In this document: one piece after another, positions 1-7,349 of the stretch
Layout: each line of letters opens with the position of its first letter
Position numbering within the stretch: the stretch's first letter is position 1
From: Polyangiaceae bacterium
Lineage (GTDB): Bacteria > Myxococcota_A > Polyangia > Polyangiales > Polyangiaceae
DNA: 64,000 nt
Assembly: GCA_020633235.1 (NCBI GenBank)
Contig: JACKEA010000001.1
Location: 2,046,001 to 2,110,000 of the forward strand
Reading direction: 5' to 3'
Made by a program: the position numbers and the translations under genes
Notes under the pieces: model-generated
What the model was told of the DNA's origin: nothing
Database searches by the model: none
The model's input: only the letters and a program-made list of their open reading frames with translations

Positions 1-783
1 TCGCGCACCGTCGTGCCTCCGGACGACAGGATCGGAATGGACGCGCCGATGGCGAGCCCACCGACGATCAGCGTGCCGATGCCCACGGCCTTGATGGCCG
101 TGTCCTCTTCCAGCCGGCCGTAGCTCCAGATCCCCATGCCGGTGAGGGCCACCGGAATGCCGATGCCCAGCGTCCACAAGCCCAGGGTGCGGCTCTTGGC
201 GGAGCCGCCATCCACCCGGAAGCGCGCGGTGCCGCGACCCGGCTCGATGCGGAACACGTTCGAGGTAGTCATGCCGGGCGCGCTCACGCGCGCTTCGCTG
301 CCGGCGACGCGCAAGGATTTGTCGCAGGGCGCCAGGCACACCCGCTGCCATTCGCCGTCGTCCACCACGCTGCGGAGCTCGAGCCAGGCGCCGCGGTAGT
401 CGGCACCGACGTGCACGAAGGCGTACTCGCCGAAGGCCGCGCGCTGCGCGGGGGTGGGCTTGGGGGCAGGGGGTGCGGGCGCCGCCGTGGGCGGAGGTGC
501 CGCCGTGGGGGCGACCGTGGGCGGAGGGGCCGCGGTGGGCGGAGGGGGCCGCCGTGGGGGCGACCGTGGGCGGAGGGGGCCGCCGTCGGGCGCAGGCGCT
601 GCCGTCAGGGGGCGTTGGCGCCGGGGTCGCGCTGGGGGCCGTCGGGGGCGTTGGCGCCGGGGTCGCGCTGGGGGCCGTCGGCGCTGCGGGTGGGGCCGTC
701 GGCGCTGCGGGAGGAGCGGCCTGCGCCAGGGCGGCGGCCGTCCAGCCGCTCAGCGTGATGGCCGTGACGAGGCGGTGGTTCAT
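1..783 (-). CDS. Exported membrane protein with Pro/Ala/Thr linker; 3' end outside window, apparent frameshift in linker
   Basis: An ATG at 783 opens a signal peptide (MNHRLVTAITLSGWTAAALA), followed by a linker of PTAPPAAPTAP type. The conserved part (GEYAFVHVGADYRGAWLELR, then a Cys pair in RVCLAPCDKS) and two C-terminal hydrophobic segments (LGIGIPVALTGMGIW and AVGIGTLIVGGLAIGASI) lie in a different minus-strand frame from the start codon. The reading frame must move by one base inside the repetitive linker, roughly 520-620, where near-identical repeats differ by having four or five consecutive Gs. This is either a true frameshift or a base-count error in the sequence. The gene runs off the left edge. 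Myxobacteria carry many such small periplasmic/inner-membrane proteins of unknown function; no function can be assigned. The two-frame reconstruction is seen directly; the cause is inference. Confidence 0.65.
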   Translation of the reverse strand, partial: MNHRLVTAITLSGWTAAALAQAAPPAAPTAPPAAPTAPSATPAPTPPTAPSATPAPTPPDGSACARRRPPPPTVAPTAAPSAHRGPSAHGRPHGGTSAHGGARTPCPQAHPRAARGLRRVRLRARRCRLPRRLARAPQRGGRRRMAAGVPGALRQILARRRQRSARERARHDYLERVPHRAGSRHRALPGGWRLRQEPHPGLVDAGHRHSGGPHRHGDLELRPAGRGHGHQGRGHRHADRRWARHRRVHSDPVVRRHDGAR

Positions 784-862
784 CCCGCGGGCATCGTTCT
801 CACGCCCGGCCCCGCGGGGCAAGACTTGACGACCCGGCAGCGCTACGGCTACGCGAGCGACC

Positions 863-1306
863 GTGGAGCCGATGGTGGATCTCGCCCCTGGGGCGGAGCA
901 CGACCCGCTGGCGCGTCTTTTCGTCGAGCTGATTCGGGGCGCGTCCGAGCGCGACAGGCAGCGCGCGGATCTGACTCGAATGCGCGGCGCCGTGGGCGTC
1001 GTTGCGGACGATGCCGGCACCGCGCTGACGCTTCGCTTCGACTTCGGCCGCGTGACCGTCCACGAAGGGCTGGTCGGGGTGCCCACCATCACCATCCGCG
1101 GGGCCAGCGACGACATCGCGGCCTTGGCGGAGCTGCCGTTCGGCGCTTTGGGGCTGCCGGACGCCACCTCGAGCGTGGGGCGTGGCGTACTTCGGCAACT
1201 GGTGGGCGCGCTGGGTCGCCGGCGTCTCAAGATCTATGGGCTCGTCGCGCATCCCCGCCTGGTGCTGCGCTTGCTGCGCGTGCTCTCCAAGGCCATCCAA
1301 GATTAG
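863..1306 (+). CDS. Small SCP2-like protein of unknown function
   Basis: A 147-residue protein beginning with GTG at 863, or ATG three codons later at 872. The middle part (LTLRFDFGRVTVHEGLVG, then PTITIRGASDDIAALAELP) has the alternating strand and helix pattern of the SCP2 sterol-transfer fold, in which a hydrophobic tunnel binds lipids. The C-terminus (GLVAHPRLVLRLLRVLSKAI) is a basic amphipathic helix. There is no signal peptide, so it is probably cytoplasmic. It lies upstream of the FHA genes on the same strand, 86 bp away, and may share a transcript. The fold assignment is a pattern judgement without clear motifs; the gene itself is supported by codon composition. Confidence 0.6.
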   Translation: MEPMVDLAPGAEHDPLARLFVELIRGASERDRQRADLTRMRGAVGVVADDAGTALTLRFDFGRVTVHEGLVGVPTITIRGASDDIAALAELPFGALGLPDATSSVGRGVLRQLVGALGRRRLKIYGLVAHPRLVLRLLRVLSKAIQD

Positions 1307-1392
1307 CCGGGCTTTTCGCCGGCTTTTGACGCGAGGGCGCGGCAAAGCTAGCTTGGAGTCAGGGTGCGTCTCTGCGCCCTCGGATCTGTCGC

Positions 1393-2262
1393 GTGGCTCG
1401 CTACCGCCTCCGTTTTCTCCTGCAGGAGATCGATCTCCCCCCCGGCGACACCGTCATCGGTCGTAGTGCGTCCTGTCACGTCACGATCGAGGATCCGCTG
1501 GTGTCGCGACAGCACGCGCGCTTGAGGGTGCAGCCGGGCACGGTGACCATCGAGGATCTCGGATCGCGCAACGGCTTGATGGTGAACGGCCGCTCGATCG
1601 GCGGGTTGGTGGAGCTCCGCGACGGCGATCGCATTCGCATCGGCACTCAGGAGCTGGTGTTCTGTGCGGTGCGCGCTCAGTCCCGCCCCGGCGTGGGTCC
1701 CGGCTCGCGGCCCGCGGGGTTCATGTGCCACTGCGCCTCCTGCGGCCTGCCATATCCCGCGGAGCTGGTCCAGTGTCCGGCCTGCGGTTCCCACGAGCGA
1801 ATGGACGAGGACACCATCAGCGGAGTGGTGGGAGAGTCCGAGAAGAACTGGACCCTGGAGCTCTTGGTGGACGTGCTGCAGAAGGCCGTGGGTCTCGAGC
1901 GCTGGGACGACGTGGAGCGCATGCTCACGCGCTCCAAGGCCAACGTGGAAGAGCGTTTGGCCGGCTCCAAGGGCATCGATCGCGAGCATCTGGACCGCCT
2001 GGCCCACGCCGCGGCGGCCCTGGCTGCCGCGCGCAAGGAGGCGGAGTGGGGTCAGTGGGTGCTCTCGGTGCACGCGAGCCTCGGCCTCGTGCCGCAGCAA
2101 GAGGTCACGGCGCGTCTGTCCACGCTGCCGCCCGGCGTGCGGGCATCGCTGGCACAGGAAGCATCGCGCGTACTGCAGAGCGTCGACGCGAGCCAGAGCG
2201 ACCCGACGGACTTGGCGCGCGTGGAACGGCTCAGCGTGCCTCCCGGCGGAAGTGGCGGATGA
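1393..2262 (+). CDS. FHA domain protein with zinc ribbon (first of three tandem paralogues)
   Basis: FHA domains bind phosphothreonine peptides made by Hanks-type kinases. Residues about 1-95 form one: VIGRSASCHVTI, then LVSRQHARL, then LGSRNGLMVNG hold the conserved Gly-Arg, Ser-x-x-His and Asn-Gly positions. It is followed by a Cys-rich zinc-ribbon-like segment at about 112-133 (CHCASCG ... CPACGS) that the two downstream paralogues lack. The C-terminal helical half (NWTLELLVDVLQKAVGLERW) corresponds to the C-terminal domain of the neighbours. Translation starts at GTG 1393. The stop overlaps the next start (ATGA), so the two are translationally coupled. It is probably a soluble phosphopeptide-reading adaptor; partners are unknown. 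Confidence 0.85.
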   Translation: MARYRLRFLLQEIDLPPGDTVIGRSASCHVTIEDPLVSRQHARLRVQPGTVTIEDLGSRNGLMVNGRSIGGLVELRDGDRIRIGTQELVFCAVRAQSRPGVGPGSRPAGFMCHCASCGLPYPAELVQCPACGSHERMDEDTISGVVGESEKNWTLELLVDVLQKAVGLERWDDVERMLTRSKANVEERLAGSKGIDREHLDRLAHAAAALAAARKEAEWGQWVLSVHASLGLVPQQEVTARLSTLPPGVRASLAQEASRVLQSVDASQSDPTDLARVERLSVPPGGSGG

Positions 2263-3005
2263 GCTATCGGCTGCGGTACCAGCAGCACGACCTCGATCTC
2301 ACGGACGGTCAGTTCGTGATTGGGCGAGCGGCTACCTGTCAGATCTCCCTGGACGACCCCATGGTCTCCCGAAATCACGCGAAGCTCACCGTGAAGGGAG
2401 AGCGGGTCACGGTGGAGGATCTGGGCAGTCGCAACGGCATTCGCGTCAACGGCCAGCAAGTCACCGGTCAGCGGCAGTTGTCCGTGGGGGACATCGTCGG
2501 CGTCGGCAGTCAGGATCTGCTGCTGCTCGGACCGCGAGAGACCAACACTGGCCCCGCGGTGAGTCGGGGCGCCGAGACCCATCGCTTGGATCGCTTCGCG
2601 GTCATTGGCGGCCTCGCGGACAAGGCGCTCGCCCTCGGCCGCGGCGCGGAGGCGGAGCGCATCCTCGACACGCTCTTGAAGGACGTGCTCGACGACGTGC
2701 GTGAAGGGCACGGCACCACCAGCGGACCGCAAGCTGCCGCGTACGCCGTGCGGCTGGCGCAGGCCACCAACAAGGGCGCCTGGGTCAACTACGTTCTCGA
2801 ACTCTACCAGCGCTTGGGCGAACCGTTGCCCGCGGACGTCGTGGACGAGCTGTACCGCGTGATGCGTCGCGTCCAAGGCGTGGACGTGGCGCTGCTCAGG
2901 TCCTACCTGCTCGACTTGCGCGCCCGAAGCGCGGGGCTTGGGCCCGCCGACCGCTTTCTGGTCTCGCGGTTGGAGGGGCTGGAGCGCCTCGCCTCACTCA
3001 GATAG
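2259..3005 (+). CDS. FHA domain protein (second tandem paralogue)
   Basis: A 248-residue protein starting at the ATG that overlaps the previous stop codon (ATGA at 2259-2262). The N-terminal FHA domain is complete: FVIGRAATCQISLDD, MVSRNHAKL, LGSRNGIRVNG. After a short linker, the C-terminal half is an all-helical domain (GLADKALALGRGAEAERIL, then ATNKGAWVNYVLELYQRLGE) that closely matches the third paralogue, including the GLGPADRFL...LEGLERLA ending. The helical domain resembles a tetratricopeptide-like or bundle scaffold, but no known family was recognised. The role is presumably phosphothreonine-dependent docking within a kinase signalling network. Confidence 0.85.
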   Translation: MSYRLRYQQHDLDLTDGQFVIGRAATCQISLDDPMVSRNHAKLTVKGERVTVEDLGSRNGIRVNGQQVTGQRQLSVGDIVGVGSQDLLLLGPRETNTGPAVSRGAETHRLDRFAVIGGLADKALALGRGAEAERILDTLLKDVLDDVREGHGTTSGPQAAAYAVRLAQATNKGAWVNYVLELYQRLGEPLPADVVDELYRVMRRVQGVDVALLRSYLLDLRARSAGLGPADRFLVSRLEGLERLASLR

Positions 3006-3071
3006 TGGTTGGAATGACATTTGCCGGCTAGGGCTGCCGCCGGTTGCGCTATGTTGAAGACTCGGACGTAA

Positions 3072-3911
3072 GTGAGTCAGGGCGACCCGAAAATCTCGAC
3101 GGCAGGCCGGGCGCGGTTCTGGGTGGAATACGGTGGACGCCGTGTTTTCCTCGATCCAGGCCAATGGGTGGTGGGGCGCAGCACGGGTGCGCAGCTGATC
3201 TTGGACGATGCGCTGGTGTCGCGGCGCCACGCTCAATTCGTGGTCACCGATTCCAGCATTCGCGTGGAGGATCTCGGCAGCGCCAACGGCCTGTTCGTCA
3301 ACGGCGAGCGCGTGAACGGCTTCCGAACCTTGGTGGCGGGGGACTGCGTGGTGGTGGGCAAGCAGGAGCTGGTCGTCGGCGCCAGCGTGAACAGCGATCG
3401 CCCATCGGACGGCGCGCGCTTCACGGCCGACACCCTGGTGGGCATGGAGCCCATCCCGCGAGACTCGGATTCGGAGTCGACGCACCAGGGGGACGCCTTG
3501 GAGCTGCTCGGCGGCGTTGCGGACAAGGTGCTGGCCCTCGGTCGCGGAGAAGAAGCCGAGCGCATCTTGGCGTCCTACCTGAAGAACCTGATGGAGACGG
3601 TGCGGCGTGCCGGTGTGCCCCCCGCCGTGGCGGACAAGGCCGTCGGCTATGCGGTGAAGCTCGGAGCAGCGACCAACAAGGGGGAGTGGCTCGACTACGC
3701 CTTCGAGATGTACACGCTCTTGCATCGGCCGCTGCCGGCGAGCGTGGTCGACGAGCTGTTCACGGTCCTGCGCCACGTTCGCGGCGTGAGCTTGCCCAAG
3801 CTCAGGGCTTACGTCGCCGATCTGCGGAGCGTGTCGCCGGGGCTGAGCCCCGCGGATCGCTTCTTGGCGCAGCGGATCGAGGGCCTCGAGCGGCTGGCCG
3901 CTTCGAAGTAG
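3072..3911 (+). CDS. FHA domain protein (third tandem paralogue)
   Basis: A 279-residue protein with GTG start at 3072, 66 bp after the preceding gene. FHA domain at about 12-100: WVVGRSTGAQLILDD, LVSRRHAQF, LGSANGLFVNGERV. The C-terminal helical domain (GGVADKVLALGRGEEAERIL, AATNKGEWLDYAFEMYTLL, GLSPADRFLAQRIEGLERL) is a clear duplicate of the one in the gene before it, so the pair arose by tandem duplication. The last 110 bp overlap the 3' end of the DUF721 gene on the opposite strand. Same inferred role as its neighbours: phosphopeptide-binding adaptor of unknown target. Confidence 0.85.
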   Translation: MSQGDPKISTAGRARFWVEYGGRRVFLDPGQWVVGRSTGAQLILDDALVSRRHAQFVVTDSSIRVEDLGSANGLFVNGERVNGFRTLVAGDCVVVGKQELVVGASVNSDRPSDGARFTADTLVGMEPIPRDSDSESTHQGDALELLGGVADKVLALGRGEEAERILASYLKNLMETVRRAGVPPAVADKAVGYAVKLGAATNKGEWLDYAFEMYTLLHRPLPASVVDELFTVLRHVRGVSLPKLRAYVADLRSVSPGLSPADRFLAQRIEGLERLAASK

Positions 3912-4410
3912 CGCCCCGCTTCACGGCCAGGGAGCTCTGCGCCGCTTCTGCGATCATGTTTCGCAGATCGGGATCGTCGATCTGCGCCAGCCGTGCTTCG
4001 AGCTCTTGCGGCAGCGGTACCCGAGGTCCGGGCTTGGGCCGCGGGGGCTCCTTCGCGGTCGGCTCCCGCGGCGCCACCCTGAAGCGCAGCTCGCTGACGT
4101 CCACGCCGGCCTTGCGAAGTCGCGCCAAGAGGTCGTCCGCCAGGAACGAGAGCTCCTGTGCCCAGACCGCCGACGCCACCCGCACCGTGAGCGTCTTCTT
4201 GTAGATCCGCCCCGGCGTCGCACTCCGAGCGATGCGCTCACCCACCACGCTGCGCCAGGTGTCGGGGCGCACGCCGATGCCCGCGCGCTCCGCGGACGCC
4301 GCCTCCGCGTCCGAGAGCAGCGCGCCCACCAGCGCGGGCCCCTCGCCGCGGGGCGCGGAGCGCGGCTTTCGGCGCCGCTTGCCGTCGGGCGTTGTCGGCG
4401 GTTTCGCCAT
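3802..4410 (-). CDS. DciA-like DUF721 family protein
   Basis: A 202-residue protein whose central part (RPDTWRSVVGERIARSATPG, then LTVRVASAVWAQELSFL and LLARLRKAGVDVSELRFRV) carries the DUF721 signature, including the W-x-x-x-V-G-x-x-I-A start and the V-x-S-x-x-W-A-Q-E-L core. In many bacteria lacking DnaC or DnaI, DciA of this family loads or recruits the replicative helicase DnaB; that role is known for the family and inferred here. The N-terminus is Lys/Arg-rich. The last ~36 residues, rich in Arg, Pro, Ala and Ser, are read antisense through the 3' end of the third FHA gene, suggesting that the ancestral stop codon was lost. A start at the ATG at 4410 is the only good one. Confidence 0.75.
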   Translation of the reverse strand: MAKPPTTPDGKRRRKPRSAPRGEGPALVGALLSDAEAASAERAGIGVRPDTWRSVVGERIARSATPGRIYKKTLTVRVASAVWAQELSFLADDLLARLRKAGVDVSELRFRVAPREPTAKEPPRPKPGPRVPLPQELEARLAQIDDPDLRNMIAEAAQSSLAVKRGATSKRPAARGPRSAAPRSDPRGSAPATRSADRRRKP

Positions 4411-4458
4411 GGGCTAGCCATTGTACCTCGGGGCTGGTCGCCTCGGGGGCTCCGCCCA

Positions 4459-4821
4459 ATGCTCGCCATTCGACACGATGCGTTTCCCTTCGAGGCCGTG
4501 CGCGACCTCATCGGGATCCTGCGGGCGATGTATTCCGCCGCCCGAGCTCGCGGCGCCGGACCCCGGCAGCTGGCGGCCATCGGCGCCATCGGCAGCGAGC
4601 TCCGTCACGCCGTGGAGCTCGCCCTCGAGCACGAGCCGGGCACGCTGGGCCACGCCGCCGCCTGGCAGCGCGCCGAGCACGCCACCGGACGTCTCGCGGA
4701 TCTCGTCGACTGCACCACGCCCCTCGAGCCCACCCTCGACGCCGCCGCCCGCCGCATCCGCGAGCTGTCTCCCAGCGCCGCTCGCGAGAGCGCCCGCCGC
4801 GCCCGAATCCGCCGCGGCTGA
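4459..4821 (+). CDS. Hypothetical small helical protein
   Basis: A 120-residue reading frame from ATG 4459 (MLAIRHDAFPFEAVRDLIGI) with strong G/C third-position preference, supporting coding. It is predicted almost entirely helical, rich in Ala, Arg and Glu, with no signal peptide and no recognised domain. It stands alone between the divergently transcribed DUF721 gene and tRNA-Leu. No function can be proposed. Confidence 0.5.
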   Translation: MLAIRHDAFPFEAVRDLIGILRAMYSAARARGAGPRQLAAIGAIGSELRHAVELALEHEPGTLGHAAAWQRAEHATGRLADLVDCTTPLEPTLDAAARRIRELSPSAARESARRARIRRG

Positions 4822-4837
4822 CCTCTTTACATTTGGG

Positions 4838-4854
4838 TGTTGGTCCGGCGCGAG
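4838..4854. repeat. Copy of dispersed GCCGGACCAACA-type repeat
   Basis: Read on the minus strand this is CTCGCGCCGGACCAACA, matching the copies at 29971-29988 and 43129-43145. It sits between the small helical protein gene and the tRNA gene. Confidence 0.6.
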
Positions 4855-4877
4855 CCCCGTCGCGTTCCGCTCGCTCT

Positions 4878-4964
4878 TGGTGCCGAAGCCCGGACTTGAA
4901 CCGGGACGCCATCGCTGGCAACGGATTTTGAATCCGCCGCGTCTGCCAATTCCGCCACTTCGGC
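4878..4964 (-). tRNA. tRNA-Leu (anticodon CAA)
   Basis: The minus strand reads GCCGAAGTGGCGGAATTGGC at the 5' end, has an anticodon loop TTCAAAA (anticodon CAA, complement of 4928-4930), a long variable arm (GTTGCCAGCGATGGC region), a TψC arm (CGGTTCAAGTCCG) and a matched acceptor end CTTCGGC followed by an encoded CCA. The GCCGAAG/CTTCGGC acceptor stem pairs fully. Length 87 nt with a class II long variable arm is as expected for tRNA-Leu. It decodes UUG. Confidence 0.97.
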
Positions 4965-5031
4965 CTGGGTGAGGACGCCCGAATAGCACCATTGCGGAGT
5001 CCAGCCAACCATCACTTCGCTCCATGGCCGC

Positions 5032-5700
5032 TCAGAACGTTCCAGACAGCGTGGCCGCGACTGCGCTGTCTGTGACGATGATCGAGGGCCGTGCGCGGAT
5101 GCCGGGCGAAGGCTCTGTGTCTTCCCAGGCGATGGCGGCGGCATCGACGACCATCACGATGGGAATGCTCACGGCAGCGGCGACCAAGGCGGCTGCCTGC
5201 CCGTCGGACAGAAATTGTTCGTCTTCGGGCGAGGACGCAGCGGCTAGGCCGACGGCCAGGATTGCGAGAGGTGAAAGGCGCAGTCCGAAGCTCCCCAGGC
5301 ACTTGCCGGGGTGTCCCTCGAACAGGTGAACCAGAGGCGCGCCGACCATGTAGCCGGCGATCGCCGGGACCCACAGCGCCGGAACCGCGGCGCCGCCAGC
5401 GCCAAGCGTCAGCGACGCCGCATCCGTTGCCAGTACCTCGCCGCCATACCAGCGCCGCTCCGGGGGATCGCCGCGCCGGCCGTCGGGGGCTGGCGCGCCG
5501 GACCAGCTGAGCCGTGGTGCTGGCCACGCGGGCGCTGGGGGTGGGACGAGCGGCGGAGTCGGAGCTGGCGGCGGCGGTGCCGCGTTCGGCGCCACCGCCG
5601 GCTCCGGCTCCGCGGGGAAGGCTGCGGTTGGCGGAGCGTCTTGGGCGCGAGCAGACCCCGAGAGCACCAGCACCAGCAGCGCCCAACGCGTGGGTCTCAA
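5032..5700 (-). CDS. Exported membrane protein, paralogue of upstream gene
   Basis: The best start is TTG at 5700, which overlaps the stop of the preceding gene as TTGA and opens a signal peptide (RWALLVLVLSGSARAQ). A Pro/Ala linker follows, then ERRWYGGEVLATDAASLTLG, and hydrophobic segments around YMVGAPLVHLFEGHPGKCLG, PLAILAVGLAAAS and ALVAAAVSIPIVMVVDAAAIA. The WYGG, VGAP-(L/V)-(V/A)-H, GHP and D-A-x-A-(I/L)-A-W-E-D landmarks are shared in order with the adjacent upstream gene, so the pair is a tandem duplication. It is probably an inner-membrane or periplasmic protein. The family is common in myxobacteria and has no known function. Confidence 0.75.
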   Translation of the reverse strand: MRPTRWALLVLVLSGSARAQDAPPTAAFPAEPEPAVAPNAAPPPPAPTPPLVPPPAPAWPAPRLSWSGAPAPDGRRGDPPERRWYGGEVLATDAASLTLGAGGAAVPALWVPAIAGYMVGAPLVHLFEGHPGKCLGSFGLRLSPLAILAVGLAAASSPEDEQFLSDGQAAALVAAAVSIPIVMVVDAAAIAWEDTEPSPGIRARPSIIVTDSAVAATLSGTF

Positions 5701-6305
5701 AACACGCCCCCCACACTGGCGCTGACCCGGTTCTTGTCGATCGTCACGGATGCCGACAGCACCTCGAAGCCCGCCGTGCGCGGCACGTCCTCCCACGCCA
5801 GCGCCTGCGCATCGATCATCATGACGGCCAAGGCGGAGATGCCGGCAAGCGTGAGCCCGCGCCCCAAGGAGCCTTGCTCGCCGCTGGACGCCCCCGCCAA
5901 CAGCACGAACGCGGGCACCGTGCGAAGCCCGATACTGGCCAGTCCCTTCAGCGGATGGCCCTTGGCGATGTGCGCGACCGGGGCTCCTACGAAGTAGACG
6001 CCGAGTCCCGTGAGGATTGCCGGCATCGAGTCGAGCTCCGCGCCGCCCACGACGAGCCCTGTAGCCACCACGTCGGGGGCCAAGGTGTACCCGCCGTACC
6101 AGCGGCGACGCGGGGGAAGCGCGTCGCCTGCGAAGGAGCCGCTGCGATCCACCTCCAACTGAAAGGCGTCGGGCCAGTGTTTCGATGCCTGTGGTGCTTC
6201 GTCGACAGCTGTCGTCGCAGTGTCACGGTCCTGGGGCTTCGCAGGCACGGAAAGCGGGACGAACAGCGTCAGGGTAGCGATGGCCAGGGACAGGAGCGGT
6301 CGCAC
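5697..6305 (-). CDS. Exported membrane protein (tandem duplicate)
   Basis: A 202-residue protein with signal peptide (MRPLLSLAIATLTLFVPLSV). The mature part has RRRWYGGYTLAPDVVATGLV, then VYFVGAPVAHIAKGHPLKGL, and two further hydrophobic stretches ending in DAQALAWEDVP. It shares the WYGG, VGAP, GHP and AWED landmarks with the downstream gene, to which it is translationally coupled (TTGA overlap at 5697-5700). No enzyme motif is visible. The conserved His residues in VGAPVAHIAKGHP could bind a metal, but this is a guess. Confidence 0.8.
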   Translation of the reverse strand: MRPLLSLAIATLTLFVPLSVPAKPQDRDTATTAVDEAPQASKHWPDAFQLEVDRSGSFAGDALPPRRRWYGGYTLAPDVVATGLVVGGAELDSMPAILTGLGVYFVGAPVAHIAKGHPLKGLASIGLRTVPAFVLLAGASSGEQGSLGRGLTLAGISALAVMMIDAQALAWEDVPRTAGFEVLSASVTIDKNRVSASVGGVF

Positions 6306-6335
6306 GCACCAGGCCCAAGCAAGCGCCGAGCCACG

Positions 6336-7346
6336 CTACGTGAGCAGGTACACCGCGAAGGTACCGAGCCAATGGCTGCCGGCGTAGTGCTCCGGATGAA
6401 TGCCGGCGAGCGCGGCTTCCGTGTGGGCACGGGCGGCGTCGAGTAGGGGCGCGGCGAGGGCGTGCCCGCAGGGCAGGCCCTCGGCGATGCCCCGGAGCAT
6501 CCACGCGCGACTGGCGTTCAGGCCGTCCAAATGCGCGAGCCGTCCATCGCTCGGATCGGGACAGCGCACCGGCGCGAAGCTGCCGTCCGTCAGGGAGGTT
6601 CCGCGGCGCGGCAAAAAAACAGAAAGCCAATCCGCGAAGGCTTCCGGCGCCAGCACCCGACGCATCAGGTCGGCTTCGCCCAGGCACGGTGAAAGGAAGT
6701 CGAAGGCGCTCGGCTCGAGATGCAACGGGCCGTCGCGATCGCCTTGGTACAGCCGGCGCGCGTCCCGCGCGATGGAGTCTGCCATCTCGCTGCGGCCGGT
6801 GGCGCGGGCGGCGTCCAAGGCCAAGCTCAAGCCGAAGGCGCTCTGTCCGTGCTCGCCCGAACGCACGGGATAGGGGAGCTCCGCGGCGTAGCGGGCGAGG
6901 CGATCGAAGCCGAGCTCCATCAGCGGAGCGAGCACGTCTCGCCAGCGGAGGGCGTCGTCGTCGTGCTCGAAGCGGCGGAGCTCAGCGCCCAGCGTCAGCA
7001 GCCAACCCATGCCGTAGGGCAGCTCGAAGCGCGCCCGACCGTCGCGCATCAGGTACTCGAGCTCACCGTGGATGCGCTCGGGAGTGAAGGAGACATCCAG
7101 GGCGGCGCGCGCTTCGGAGGCGAAGGGCTCAGTTGGAAACAGGCGCACGAGACGCGCGAGCATCCAGTGGCCGTGCACGGCGGAGTGCCAATCGAAGCAG
7201 CCGAAGAACGCCGGCGTCAGCTCCCGAGGAGCGCGCACGTCGGCATCACTCGTCAGAAGATGGCCGATGCGATTCGGGTACTCGCGATGGAGCCCGCCCA
7301 GCGCCAGGGCCGCGAGCTCCGCCGCGAGGGTCGGCGTGAGGTTCAC
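6336..7346 (-). CDS. DUF2891 family protein
   Basis: A 336-residue soluble protein. The motif FFGCFDWHSAVHGHWMLARL near residue 48-67 is the hallmark of DUF2891; the rest is all-helical and resembles an (alpha/alpha) toroid, as seen in many sugar-acting proteins. Further conserved pieces are ELPYGMGWLLTL, YPVRSGEHGQSAFGLSLAL, FLSPCLGEADLM and HYAGSHWLGTFAVYLL at the C-terminus. The biochemical role is unknown; the His/Trp-rich surface suggests a hydrolase or lyase on a carbohydrate. There is no signal peptide. It begins 30 bp downstream of nothing else on this strand but three bases from the end of the VWA lipoprotein gene, so the two may be cotranscribed. Confidence 0.85.
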   Translation of the reverse strand: MNLTPTLAAELAALALGGLHREYPNRIGHLLTSDADVRAPRELTPAFFGCFDWHSAVHGHWMLARLVRLFPTEPFASEARAALDVSFTPERIHGELEYLMRDGRARFELPYGMGWLLTLGAELRRFEHDDDALRWRDVLAPLMELGFDRLARYAAELPYPVRSGEHGQSAFGLSLALDAARATGRSEMADSIARDARRLYQGDRDGPLHLEPSAFDFLSPCLGEADLMRRVLAPEAFADWLSVFLPRRGTSLTDGSFAPVRCPDPSDGRLAHLDGLNASRAWMLRGIAEGLPCGHALAAPLLDAARAHTEAALAGIHPEHYAGSHWLGTFAVYLLT

Positions 7347-7349
7347 TGC

